Shown here piece by piece: positions 34,537 to 46,554 of a DNA stretch of 64,000 nt; the first letter of the stretch is position 1; each line of letters starts with the position of its first letter. Source of the DNA: Rhabditophanes sp. KR3021. Its lineage: Eukaryota > Nematoda > Chromadorea > Rhabditida > Alloionematidae. A program made the translations under genes and the position numbers. Location: assembly GCA_963281155.1 (NCBI GenBank), contig CAUJLY010000002.1, positions 7,130,001 to 7,194,000 on the forward strand, written 5' to 3'. The notes beneath the pieces are model-generated. The model did not search any database, was not told the DNA's origin, and was given only the letters and a program-made list of their open reading frames with translations.

Positions 34537-36170
34537 ATGGCTTCTACAAATGACGTATTTATGCACAAAGCACTATCAATAAATCATATCTATAAAAAAT
34601 GTTTTATAGAGTTTGATCAGCCAATAACTTTCTCTAAAATTAATAAAAAAATGATTAATGGCACTCCATTGATTGAAGTTAAAAATGATGTTAATCCACT
34701 TATTTATAAGAAAATGCAGATTAGACTTTTTGATGAAAACACTTTTCATTGTTCAATTCAGCGAAAAGGACTTGAATCTACAATTGAGTTTGTTAATTAT
34801 ATTGATCAAGTTGGCACAACTTATCTTGAAAGCATAAGTGATTTAAAAGTAAGATTTAGAATAAGTTATGAAGTAATGCAAGATGAAGCACGAATTGGCC
34901 CTGTGATTTCGATGTTCAATTATTTCTTTGCCAAAACAAAATATTTGAGAACAATTAAAATGGACTTTGGTAATCAGTAATAAGTATGGATAGATATTTA
35001 GATGAAGATTCTCTTAGGGCATCGACTTTTTATCAAGAGATAATTATGAACTTCATTTGTTCTTTAAAGATAAAAAAGCTATCAAAAATTGAATCAAATA
35101 AATTTCAGTTGAAGGAAGTTCCAATCAGCATACTCGAAAATTACAAAATTTGCGGAGAAAAACTGTTGAGGACATTTAAGAAACTCAAACAATGTATTAT
35201 TACTTTATCAATAGGAAATTTGTTGATTCGTATCGAAAAGGAGATTTGTCTAGAATTAATGCAGTATTTACATTTGCATCGATAATTAAAAAAAATGTCC
35301 AAATAATTTAGTAAATGTTGTTTATGATTTTGATTCAATTTTATTCAAAGATGTTCAGGAAAATATCAATTTTGAGGGACTTCATGCTAAATGCGATTAC
35401 TATACACTGATGGAAACTATATTCAAGAAATGTACATTGGGTGAATTTAAGTTTATTGAAACTTTGCATCTAGATGGATGATTTGGCTGTCTTTTTACCC
35501 GAAGACCCGACTTACCAGAAATCTTCACAGACATAAATAATCAAACAAATTTAAAGAAAAGGTTATCTTCAATGATTAATCTAAAAGTTTTAAATCTATA
35601 CGCTCAACATATCACACAATTGAAACAATTAGTTTGCAGTTTTCCCAAAACAGTTCAATATTTGAAGATTACAATTTTCAAATTCGATGCAACTAATTGG
35701 ACATTGTGCAGGCATATCCTAATTTGAAGTTTTTTAAATTTTGGATTGATAATACTGATTGTGAATTAGTAGCAAATATTCCACCCATTCAACCTAATTT
35801 CTTTATGTTGTTTGAAAATATTGAAGTCCTTTCAATTAGTTGTGTAAATAATGTTCAACTCACATTTCCAAAACAATTACGCAAACTTATTATTAATTGT
35901 CGTGCCAATTAAGATCATACTCAGTTCCATTCAACATGTGGTGATTATATTTATGAAAGAATATTACAAAAGTATAATGGCATTGAAGATTTTAAAGCCA
36001 AAATCAAGAATATACCAAATCATAGAGATTGTTTATGTTCAAATATAGAAACACCCTTTGAAAATGTATCTGTTTCGCGTTCAGTGCAAGATCAAATATA
36101 TTATATTTATTTTGCAAATGTCAAAGATTGGAATCTCCATAAAGAACATCACAAAAGAGAATATAACTGA
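34537..36170 (+). pseudogene. Broken gene of an LRR-like family (copy A)
   Basis: An ATG at 34537 opens 147 codons (FIEFDQPITFSKINKKM, VRFRISYEVMQDEARIGPVI). Related sequence then continues through at least three other frames with in-frame stops: 34986-35285, about 35290-35720, 35697-35912, then to about 36170. Leu/Ile-spaced segments (IEVLSISCVNNVQLTFPKQL, LKVLNLYAQHITQLKQL) resemble degenerate leucine-rich repeats. The C-terminal part matches the second broken gene at 56923-58297 (minus) in order and spacing. No F-box is visible at the N-terminus. The breaks are too many for introns of this genome's type, so I call it a pseudogene; a shortened N-terminal product is possible. Confidence 0.6.
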
Positions 36171-36702
36171 AGATTATACCAATTTACTACCTAATAATTA
36201 ATCTTTATTGCTTCTTACTCATTTATTTTTGAAGATGACTCATTATTAGAAGAATGATTGATAAGGATTTGTTGTTCACAATAAATACAAAATAGTTTAA
36301 GATCCAACTTCAATAGAATTTTATGGAAATAAATAATTTTGATAAATCAAAGTCTTATGTTCGTATAATAATTAAATCAAAAATAAATTATATACACACT
36401 TTTCATGTATAATCACAAAAGTGACGTAGTTTAAAATCTGACTTCTTTGTTAATGATAGAATTCTGGGCTAAATCGTTTTCAACTTCCATATCTATTACC
36501 ACCTACCAACTCATTTCTATTGAGATCTTTGTCATTCTTATTCAGGAAGGTGCTTTTATCTTAAATATAATCCGCATTAGTCGACAAACGTTGACATTTA
36601 CTCATAAATTATAACAATTACTATGTGAATGACTTTATCATAAAAATGAAAGTACTTTATAAAGATATTTGAATATCGGAGCAAGCATACTAAACTAAAT
36701 TA
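36171..36702. other. Spacer upstream of the double-VWA gene
   Basis: AT-rich. ctttataaagata near 36656 is TATA-like, about 45 bp before the start codon of the next gene. Nothing else was seen. Confidence 0.4.
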
Positions 36703-38115
36703 TTGAACATGCAATTATTACAAAGCGTTTTTGTTTTAAGTTTGGTAAGCTTGGTTTTAACTTTACCTATTACTAGTAAGGGAGGGGAAAACAAAGCTAC
36801 TGCTTATAATCCATGTCCAGCAGATATCCTGTTTGCTATTGATGCTAGTAATGATGCTTTAACGACGATGCAATTTAATAGTCAAATTAACTTACTGAAA
36901 AATACTATTGTCACTCCAAGCTGGAATAACTTCGAGAGAATTGGTCTTGCCTGGTACAGCAGCATTGCCTCAACTCATTATGGCTTTGGCACAATGAATA
37001 CCAAGCGCGAGTTCGATCTCTACACCGGAAACGCCAAATTGGCTAACGGAACTGACTTTACTGATTTATTACAAAACTTACTTCAAATGCCGAGAAGTAT
37101 TTCTGATCCATTTTCTCTAAACACGTTCATCTTTCTTTCATCCTTATCAACAAACGACATTCAAACGTCAATCAAATATGCTCAACAACTGAAATCTTAT
37201 GGAAGCTTGAATATAATCATTTTAGGAACTGGAATGACTACTTTTGATATTGCTCCGCTTGCTGCAGACAACGTCATTGTATATAATTCCGGTGCTATTA
37301 GTGAGGAGTTGAAGAATTTTGTTATTAACAATCTTAAATGCGGGAATGCTCCAATAACAACTACTACCACAACTACTACCACAACTACTACCACAACTAC
37401 TACCGTTAAACCTTCAACTACCACAACCACTACTGTTAAACCAACAACTACCACAACTACTACCGTTAAACCAACAACTACTACTACCTTACCTCCAGCT
37501 ATCACAACTACCACTATACCTCCACCAACAACAATTCCCCAAATAAAGAAACGCTGTAATGCTCTCGTGTCCATCGCGATTGATGCTTCGTCCGATATCC
37601 TCGATGAACAACATTTTGACCGTCAAATTTTGTTTATCAGAGATACTCTTACCGTTGATTACAAAGGAGCTCCATGGCACAAAACGTACCACAACGTTGC
37701 TCTAGTTTCATATGCAGGCAGTGTAATTGATGAAGAAAACTTCGGCCAAATGATGTCTAACCAATTCGATGATGGGTGGATCGACAATGTCCAACAAGCA
37801 GATGGCATGTCCCTAAAAGACTTACTGCCAGCTATGAATGAACTCGAATTAGATTCCGAGATGCAGCTAAACTCAATCATCTTTATCTCACAAACTCTCA
37901 AACATGACATCCGTGAATGCCACGAAGGTGCTGCTGAACTGCTCAAGAGGGGTAGTCTCATTTTCGTTGCTATGGGTTCTCCTGAGGATGTCGATGTCAA
38001 TTTGTTGAAAACTTTACCGCACACTGCCGTTATTTCATGGCCAGATATGTTAGTTTATGATCATCAATTGTTGAGACGAGAGATTTTGGGAAATTTATCT
38101 TGTGACGAAGAATAG
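36703..38115 (+). CDS. Secreted tandem VWA-domain protein with Thr-rich linker
   Basis: Single exon, 470 aa. A hydrophobic N-terminus (about residues 4-20, QLLQSVFVLSLVSLVLTLP) is a signal peptide. The first VWA domain (about 38-212) begins ADILFAIDASND. It is followed by about 70 residues of Thr runs punctuated by VKP (probably heavily O-glycosylated), then a second VWA domain (about 289-465) starting LVSIAIDASSD. The MIDAS motif DxSxS reads DASND and DASSD, so the second serine is replaced in both and metal binding may be weak. Paired Cys residues flank the domains. The arrangement resembles nematode extracellular VWA/C-type-lectin-like proteins (NFERIGLAWYSS-type core), but no lectin domain is present. 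The second ATG, two codons in, is an equally good start. Confidence 0.85.
   Translation: MNMQLLQSVFVLSLVSLVLTLPITSKGGENKATAYNPCPADILFAIDASNDALTTMQFNSQINLLKNTIVTPSWNNFERIGLAWYSSIASTHYGFGTMNTKREFDLYTGNAKLANGTDFTDLLQNLLQMPRSISDPFSLNTFIFLSSLSTNDIQTSIKYAQQLKSYGSLNIIILGTGMTTFDIAPLAADNVIVYNSGAISEELKNFVINNLKCGNAPITTTTTTTTTTTTTTTTVKPSTTTTTTVKPTTTTTTTVKPTTTTTLPPAITTTTIPPPTTIPQIKKRCNALVSIAIDASSDILDEQHFDRQILFIRDTLTVDYKGAPWHKTYHNVALVSYAGSVIDEENFGQMMSNQFDDGWIDNVQQADGMSLKDLLPAMNELELDSEMQLNSIIFISQTLKHDIRECHEGAAELLKRGSLIFVAMGSPEDVDVNLLKTLPHTAVISWPDMLVYDHQLLRREILGNLSCDEE
37364..37490 (+). repeat. ACT/ACC triplet microsatellite encoding Thr runs
   Basis: Tandem ACN triplets (actaccaca units), interrupted by three GTTAAACC segments that encode VKP. 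It is an expandable coding minisatellite in the VWA gene. The minus strand gives a spurious poly-Val ORF. Confidence 0.9.
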
Positions 38116-38511
38116 GGTGGTTAAATGCAATAAAGATATTTTTATTTATTGTATCTATTTTTGATAAGTTATGTTGTAAATGTAGAAAAAGTTATTTTAC
38201 GATATCAATGAGTAGACAATAATTTAAAACAAATCGGTGCAATTAAAAATAATTCAAACCAACATGTAATTAACACATTCAATTAAAACAATCCATCTTC
38301 ATTGAAATAGTCACCGGCTTTGGCAGATGTTGTTTCCACAACTTAACCACTTATCCGTGACAACAAACAAATCATTTACTGTTTCTTAATTTTTTATTAA
38401 TATTAATGTCTTTTAAATGCCCGAGTTTTTTATTACTATAAATAATTGTTTAAACTTTGTGCACAAACATAATAATTTCAAACTGCGTCGTAAATAAACA
38501 CATAAAATTTC
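38116..38511. other. Spacer after the double-VWA gene
   Basis: Short AT-rich 3' flank (ataaag near 38131). Nothing else recognisable was seen. Confidence 0.4.
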
Positions 38512-38887
38512 TTAATTAATTGTGTCGAATTCTATAAACGTAATATTTGCTTCTCCCTTGATTGAGAAGGATCTAATGTATTGGTATGAACCACGGTGAT
38601 AAACCAACTGAAATACTATTGACACAAATCTCAAAATGGGTTGGATGAGTATGAATGGTGATATAAAAGTCTTGCCAATCATCATGCACAAGTGGATTTT
38701 TAAATCTGATTTCGTCTCCCCACCGCCTATTCATGAATCAATTTAGAACTAAATGATCTTCTTTGTGTTGACCCTTTGAGTCTAAAGTTGGCATGAAACA
38801 GAACATCATTTCCATTCATTAAATCCAAACCAAATTCCTTCAAATGTTCATGATTCAAATGATAGAAAATTAAAGGTATCAAGCATT
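38512..38887 (-). pseudogene. Galectin pseudogene
   Basis: The minus strand reads a galectin carbohydrate-recognition domain through frame changes. First comes HLKEFGLDLMNGNDVLFHAN then FRLKGSTQRRSF up to a stop. One base later it reads RRWGDEIRFKNPLVHDDWQ, FYITIHTHPTHFEICVN; after another shift, VYHRGSYQYIRSFSIKGEAN and a normal end with TAA at 38512-38514. The sugar-contact positions are recognisable (HxNxR as HANFR, then WGDE), and the end SIKGEANITF fits the family's last strand. The N-terminal strands are missing upstream of 38887. Two frameshifts argue for a pseudogene rather than introns. Confidence 0.65.
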
Positions 38888-40580
38888 AAATATAGAAAAA
38901 AGGCAAGCAATTTTTTTGATAAGAGTATTATTGCAATTGAGTGCAACTAAAATTATTTATCGTATTGCCAATTAGATAAATGTATTTGGTTATTGACAGA
39001 AAAAAGAAAATGATTGATAATGTTAAAATAATCGAGGGTGTTGATGGCTAACACACGCTTATGGATGATTGTCTTGATGATACTTTAATTGATCCAACTT
39101 ACCCACTAAATAATGTTTGTTACTTGAAGATTAGTCATCTTTATTTAGCTAATATAGTACAGAAACCACAAGGATATTATGGCAGAGTTATTTAAGGTTT
39201 CTTATTTGAAAATAAGTGTCTGTGAAAAAGCTGTGCTGAATTGTGTTTGTGATTTAATTTACCGATAAAAATGTTTCTTAATTATGATCGCTAAATATTA
39301 ATACATAAACTTCATGTAATGATTTACCAGTTTCAAAATGAGTTATTTCCAAACTAAAGCCTACAATCACTCTTCGAACTATAATTTAATATGAATACTT
39401 TCAAATTATAATACAAGAACATTTATTTGCTTGATGTTGAAAATACCTTTCTTAAAAAATAATTGTTGTGGTGTTTGATCGCTATATTATAAAAATGCTT
39501 AATTAAAAATAGTTGAGTGTTAATATTAAAAATTCTTCTTCTGAATATTAAATAATAAATGGTTTCATTATCCGCACATATGACCAACTCTCTAAAGATC
39601 AAAGCAAAGCATTTTCTAAAATATTCTATATTTTCCATGGAGCCAAATAATCCATTGTCTTAAATAATTTATTCATAATATCTAATTCCAAACTAAACAA
39701 ACTCGAAATGATGCACAACTCGAGATGCATCAATTGCGACATTCCCCCACAATAATTCATCCACCTCATCATAATGTCCTCACCACCAAAAAATATCCCC
39801 ATCAAAGTACTTAACTTAAATATTCAGTGTTTCCCCAAAACAAAAAACTTTTTTACTACTATTTTCAAATAAAAAACAACCCCAATTTTTTTATTTATCC
39901 TTATTTACAATTAATGGGAATTGGAGATACATTAAACACCAAACAAAACATTTAATCGTTTGTTTTGGTACACGCTTAATAAACGAATCAAATATACAAA
40001 CTTAATGTTAAACTGAATTAAAGTTTAGGGTTTGAAAGGTAATTTGTGGCTTTGAATGAACTTTATTTATCCAAAACTTGTGTTGTTCAAAGACCTCCCA
40101 ACTTCGTTTGGATGACATTTTATGTGAGGTGATTAGTTGAAACCATTCATTCAACAATGCCAATATTGCATATATACCATTTGACAATTAAAACATTTCC
40201 TAACAGAACATTCATTGTTGACGAGGCTTGAAAGATGGTAGTTGGGGTTAAGTGTAGTTGTGTTATCAATGGAAGACAGGCGTCAAGTAGGACCATGGAT
40301 TTGGATGTTGTTTAGTGTATTTTGAACAATAAATATTTACTATTAACAAAAGGATTAACACGACAAACATATGTGCGAAGTGATAGGAGGAAGTTGAATT
40401 GTGTATTAGGAGAGATCTTAACAATTGTCTTTGGAATTGCAAAAAAGACATTCCAAAGTTATTGTCTACTTTTGGAAAAGTTCAACAGCTCAATTTTAAT
40501 TGATATAAATATTTTGTTTATTAAAGTAAATATGATTTTTTAATACAAGGTGGCAGAGATGATGTCTTTTTATAAGTTAT
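38888..40580. other. Spacer with possible gene debris
   Basis: A plus-strand stretch at about 39010-39200 reads like a fragment (VKIIEGVDG, stop, then TLIDPTYPLNNVCYLKISHL), Leu-patterned like the LRR-like pseudogenes. A 71-codon minus ORF (39423-39638) is unrecognised. Around 39700-39900 the plus strand is C-rich. None of these is a supported gene. Confidence 0.35.
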
Positions 40581-41872
40581 TTATAACGCTTGGAAATTGT
40601 CGTATAATTTGGGTTTCTTTGAGTTTGAGCCTCGTATACTGCTGATTCGAGTTTCGTAGTCCGATTTTGCTGCATTTAAATAAGTCCTTCCTGCCACTGT
40701 TTTGAAGTCACATTGAAGTAGGAAGCGAATTTCTTTTTTTAGGTCGAATGAAAAATATCCGTATATGTATGGCGAGATGGCGGAATTAAACACTGCAAAA
40801 GCGTACAGTAATTTTCTGAATAAGGTTGAGGTTTTTAGCGTGGATCTAAAAACGAATGTTGATTGATTATTTAATTAGGACTTACCCATTCATAGAATCA
40901 CTGAAGAAATGAAGTAAAGTGGCAACTGTATAAGGCGTCCAGCAAGCAAGAAAAGCCAAAACAATGATCAAAGTCATTTTCAATGTCTTGCTTCTCGCCG
41001 CTTTCATTTTCTCTCCACCAGTACTTCTCAAAATGGGCTTGTTATTTCTTTTCGGAGCTAAAATGTGATAATAAATGTAATGAAGCAAAATAACATACAC
41101 TTGCACTTTCTCTTCTCCGGAATACCTCCCCTAATTTTCCACAAAATAGCTCCATAACAGACTATGATGATACATAACGGCAAAATATAAACCTCAAAAA
41201 TATTGACTATACTGTACCATTTGACAAGTTGATGTGAAACTTTGCCATTCACATTGAGACTGATGCACTGCTTATAACTAGGATGACAAGGATGAGCAGC
41301 CTCCTCAAACATAAATACTTGGGGTAATGCCGAAAGGCCTGCTGCCAACCAAGCAACCGAAAGTATACCCGTCACCAACTTAGTGGCATTCATTATTTTA
41401 AGAGGAAAGTAAATAGAATAAAATCGGTCCAGACATATGCAGATCAAAATATATGCAGACAAAGTGATGCCGAATGTGTCCATGAACTTACAAGCTTTGC
41501 AAAGCTAAAATTAAAAAAAGATCTGATTGATATTAAATTCACTTTATCCCCTTACCACATTCCCTCCATTCCAACTAATTGTTATGATGTGTATTATTTC
41601 TTTAGGAATATAAAATAACGTAACAAATAAATGTGCGATTGTGTTGTGAAACAAAATCACATGAACTCGGCGTTTCTTTACTTTCTGGTTTCTAATTCAA
41701 AATAAAGTACATTTACTTAGAAAAAACTTACTTACCTGAACAAAATCAAAAACATCGTAGCATTGCCCACCAACGAAATAATAAATACCAAAACATAACA
41801 AATCAAAACAACAATAGTGTCATTTGTAATTTCCGTACTAGGAATCGGGCTCGCAGAGCAATTCATTTGCAT
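40581..41872 (-). CDS. Class A peptide GPCR, GnRH/AKH receptor-related
   Basis: Five exons on the minus strand: 41736-41872, 41556-41691, 41099-41504, 40886-41057 and 40581-40845, with GT-AG introns of 39-51 bp; 371 aa. Seven membrane segments can be placed. TM1 has the GN motif (LVGNATMF), TM2 follows KKRRVHVILFHNTIAHLFVT, TM3 ends LICICLDRFYSIYFPLK (DRF in place of DRY), TM4 has AWLAAG, and TM6 has LAFLACWTPYTVATLL (CWxP). TM7 reads FAVFNSAISPYIYGYFSF; the NPxxY motif is SPYIY, as in some invertebrate GnRH/AKH-type receptors. Extracellular Cys in the TM3 region (CKACKF) and ECL2 could form the usual disulfide. The subfamily is inferred from the TM3, TM6 and TM7 motifs. It signals from the plasma membrane, probably via Gq; the ligand is unknown. 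Confidence 0.85.
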
Positions 41873-44800
41873 CCCTCCTCTCAACTTCTTATCAATAATT
41901 GCTTAACTAAAAGAAGTGAAACAAACTTTATACAATGTTTTCAATAAATACATCAACAGTTTCTTTTTAATTTTAATACTTTAAAGAGAGTTAGAAATAA
42001 TTAATTCAAAAAATATCTTTACAGTTCGAGACCAACCAAAAAAACACACATTGTTAAGGAAGGACTTTTAGGTTGAACATAAAAAATATATATTTAGAGG
42101 GGGAAAAAGTTTAAAAATGTTTTGTTATTATATTTTAAAAAAAATTAAAGTTCAAAAATCACATTAAAAAGGTCTGGTAATGGATTGTATATGATTATTT
42201 ATTTACTTATTTTCAAGATAGGTCCCATAAGAAGTTTGTTATGGGGAGATTTTGAGGGCATTTAAGTTAATGTGATCCGTTCAAGTGGAGTCATTTTTTG
42301 GTTGATGGGATAAGGAGGAGGTTTTGGTGGGGTCTGTGGTAAAGGGCATTTTAGTTAGACTGCCCTAACAAATATGTGATAACAAATAAAGGTGGAGACA
42401 ATAATATGAATGGCATTTAGAAGATGATTAAAAAAACGAAATCACCATGTACTATAAATCACTTAAGGCATCTGTTGGTCCACATGTACTTTCGGTTCAC
42501 CAAAAGCCTACAACAAAATTGTTTAAATGACCTAGAAAAAAAGAGGCAAATAGATGGGATGTCAAAAAAGTACCTACTTAAGCATTAACCAAAAAGTTGT
42601 TATGGAGTACGTTTCTTTTAATAACATATTTATTGCTTTAAATAGATTTAAGTTTATCCTTTATGAGAGTGGCAAAGCGGTTATGTGATTTTATGGATTC
42701 ATATTGTGTCAGCAAAGGGATAAAAATCTTTGAACAATGTACGAGAAGTACAATTGTCGTGAAATTAGGATAAATATAAATGAATGGAAAAAGTTGTGTC
42801 TTAGGGGAAAAAGTTTTCCTTTATCAAAAGGTTATTTGTCGGAGGGTAAAAAAGATCGGTGATAAATATAAAGAACACATTCATATATATACAACTTCCG
42901 GACAATGGATGTAATGAATCTCCGGAGAAGGCGTTTATCTCGAAAGCTTTTGAATATCTATGCAAAGTATGTATAATAGCGGAGAATGAATTTGATTTAG
43001 TGTGAAATATACTACAAGATATACATACGAATAAAACGGTTGGTTTAAAGCTGGTTGTGGTACCTCGATTTGAATCAAATAAAGAGCACAATCCAGGCTA
43101 GGCCATAAATAAATTTGTAAGACAGCAACACGAATTAAATTGTCTGGCCATATCCAATTCTCGTAAGGGTTAAAAAGATTTATGTTTGAAATAAATATTA
43201 AAAAAATAGTCGTAAACATAGGCTGATGATTAAGCTATATAAAATAAATAGAATCAAACTGTTTTTGGGCATATCTACACAATTTAATATATGCCTTTAA
43301 TAACAAAATAAAAAATAGTGAATAATTTGTGTTATGGATAAACTTTGGTTGTGCCACTTTGAAGCGATGAATTTTTTATATAGTTAATCCTTTTTTTACT
43401 TTTCCACTTGTTGAGGAAGATGATGAGAAGAGGTTATGGGATGATATGTTCAGTGTGGAATTACTTTTCCTTTAGGGCTATCATTATTGTGAGTAACACT
43501 CTTCATGGTATTTATATTTGAGTTAGCAAAATCTGCTCCTTTAAGTCTGAATTTACCGTGAAGCTTTATTTTGCTGTCAACTTATTAAAAAGAAGTTGCG
43601 AGTAAAGAGATATGAGTTTGTTGGAAATATGAAATTGCCAACATCAAACAAATAAATAAATAAAAATATGTCTTCATTGCCCTAATGAAAACAACATTCT
43701 TCTTAATAAAATGACAGGATCCTATAAAAATGAACAGCAACACTTATGTTCCAATTATAACCTAATATTTGTTGTTTATCACAAAAAGGAGGATATAAAT
43801 GTGTGTAGGAATAACTTTATGAATATATCATCATCATTTGTATTCTAACTTTTTTGTCAAAAGTAATTTAATAAAAACACAAATTATTTTTTTGTTATTA
43901 TCATTATAATATTCAAACAAACATCAAAAAATTATTTTAAAATGATAAATTTTTGTCAAATAAATTAGTATTGTTGAAAAACAAAACAAAAAATATAATG
44001 GTATGGTAGAGATTGTATTGGAACGTAACAAAAAGATGTAGTACTTATTGTGTAAGAGAGTAATTTCTTTTTGGAAACATTTATGAGCAAAATAATTAAG
44101 GAGGAACTTTTGGGTTTGACAGGATAAGGGGAAATAAGGAAATGTATACAAAGCTCCAACTATAATTATTTGAGAACCCTTTTGAATGGGTGAAATGTGG
44201 GTTCATTCAATCCTTAATCATTTCGAATACACTTTAATTATGAGCTTAAACCATCCTGGGACAACAAATGCAATTTATAATTAGCTTGTGGTATGAAAAT
44301 ACTTTTAAAGAGGGTAATAGATACATCTTAAAGGTTTAACAAAACAAGGAATAAAAAAGGGGTTTATGCGAAAACGTAGCAACTGGAATGCCTGCAAATT
44401 TAAATGCTTCCTCATTGGCAATAACTATCTACATACATTCTTGACAACAAACATTTAATTTGTTGCATTTTTTAACCTTGGTCAACTTTAAATAATATTA
44501 GTTTGTAATAGTTACTTGGTTTAACTGCATATTATATATTAAATAAACATACACCCCATATCATATTAATATAAGTAAGTATAATTTTGAATTTAAAATG
44601 CACAAGGATCTTTTTTGCAACCTTTTGACTACTTTTATGGTTCCTTTGTGGCCAAATCACAAACTTAAATAAAGTTATTAAGCATACGATATTAGTAGTA
44701 ATGGAAAAGAGATGCAAAGAAGTGTAAATTTTAAATTGCAACATTTTGTCAATTTAATTCGTACTAAATTTAAGCAAAGGTGTGCATTTATTTATTTAGA

Positions 44801-46554
44801 TTCCTTTAAAATCCTTTTACAAAATATCAAAAAGAGTAGTAGAAAGAATTGTTAATGTGAAGTTTAATTAAAATGCGTGTAAAAAGAAAAATACATAAGA
44901 AGGGGCACAATGTGAAGTCTAAATCAAGTTGGTGAGGGGTGAATTTCTTTTTAATTGATGAACTTTGATATGAAATTTAAGAAAGTTGTATGGCCAGACG
45001 CCTTTATGAACATGATACGATGCATGAAAAATAAGTATAATTTGGGTATGTGTGGTTGAAGAAGTTCAAAAACAAGTTAAACTTATTTATAGATTTCAAT
45101 TCCTGTCACAAATTATTAATTTTTTGCCTACTTTCAACTGTCTAGGCGATAACAATTTTTTTTAATAGAGCCGAAGTTTGTGTTGGTTCAATGATTTTAG
45201 AATATTTTAGGACTGAGGACATGGCAAACTTTAACAAGTTCAAAAGTGAGTGGCGTGATAAAAAATACTCCTTTTATAGAGATATTTCAATTAATAAAAT
45301 TTTATTAAAAGTAAGCCGCTACAATTTCTTCTTAAATAAAATTCTATGTAATTCTTTTTAAAAAACATATGGAATGGCATCAAAAAAGAGGGGAAACATG
45401 ACTCAATTACAACTTATCTTTACAGCCCCGATCTTGAGGAAGTTATTGTTGTACCTAGGAAATAAATAAAAACGCCATGCCATTTCAAAGAACCTCTCTT
45501 TGAGAAGGAGCACAACATATGAGATGGGGGCACGAATAAGTTGGTCCCAATTGAAATAGGAAACTTGACAAGGTGTAACATTAAATCAGCTTTCAAATTA
45601 CATAAATTTGGGAGGCACATGTTTTAGACATAAATTTGTGTTATATCGTTAAAAGTTAAGGGAATGAATTGGAAATGTCATTTTTTACTTCTCAAAAGAG
45701 TGGTTTGATTTTTTGAGATATCTACTTTTAGAAGATTGCAGGTGAAATGAGGTATTAAAATAAGTGGTATTGCTTTTTGTAGAAAGTGATACTCCTCAAA
45801 TCAGGCCTAAACCTTACTATCCTTCTAATTATTTATATACCTTCAACAAAATCAAACAAAATGCGTAATATAAAATACTCTTTTTAATTATATTAAAAGA
45901 CCCTCAAAAATTCGATGTATAACATTTCAATGATGATAAACCCTAAAGTGAATAATTTTACACTTATCCTTTGTCAAGTTTAATATGGACGTGACGTTTC
46001 TTCTTTTCAATTCACTCACATAGAAATGTGTGTCTGGTGGAAGAATAAGTTATGTAAAGTTGTGAAAAAAAGAAAAGACATGTACTCATTTAAGTATTAT
46101 AATTCATCAATACTTATGACAATTCTTTTGATGCTCATTTGAAAGGTTTTACTGATTAAAAAGAAGATAATTACATCGATAAGTTGCAACGAACTTTTGC
46201 AACTACTAACCAAAATAGAATTAAAAAGAAGAAAAGATTTACCAGTTATTTGAAGTCTAATTTTTATTAGCTATCTTTAGCATTCAAATTAAATGCTAAT
46301 GAGGACTTATTAGTGGTTGGACAAATTGTCTGGGGAAATATATAAACTTAAAAAATGATTTTTACAGTAAATGTCGCGGAGTGGCATTTTATTTATTTGG
46401 CTTTTCGGCAATGTACCGTCACTTAACACTTCATTTAGATACCAAAATAAGGTAATTAAGTATACGTCAACAAAAATATGTAGTGAAAAAGGATTTATTT
46501 TTAGATGTTTGGACTGAGTGGGCGTTATAAATGGTCGATGTAATTATAAGTAAA
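41873..46554. other. 4.7-kb gene-poor spacer between GPCR and NFAT-like gene
   Basis: AT-rich with TG/GT-rich patches, like 27-32 kb. Only short unrecognised ORFs are present (for example minus 42801-43219, 43924-44159 and 45420-45620). It probably carries the GPCR upstream region and NFAT 3' flank. Nothing else is supported. Confidence 0.45.

Noticed and set aside
34980..35300. Introns to rescue the LRR-like gene copy A
   Set aside because: The gaps between open frames are too short for introns and some stops lie inside conserved blocks.
37197..37574. Poly-Val ORF on the minus strand
   Set aside because: Antisense shadow of the Thr-coding triplet repeat in the VWA gene.
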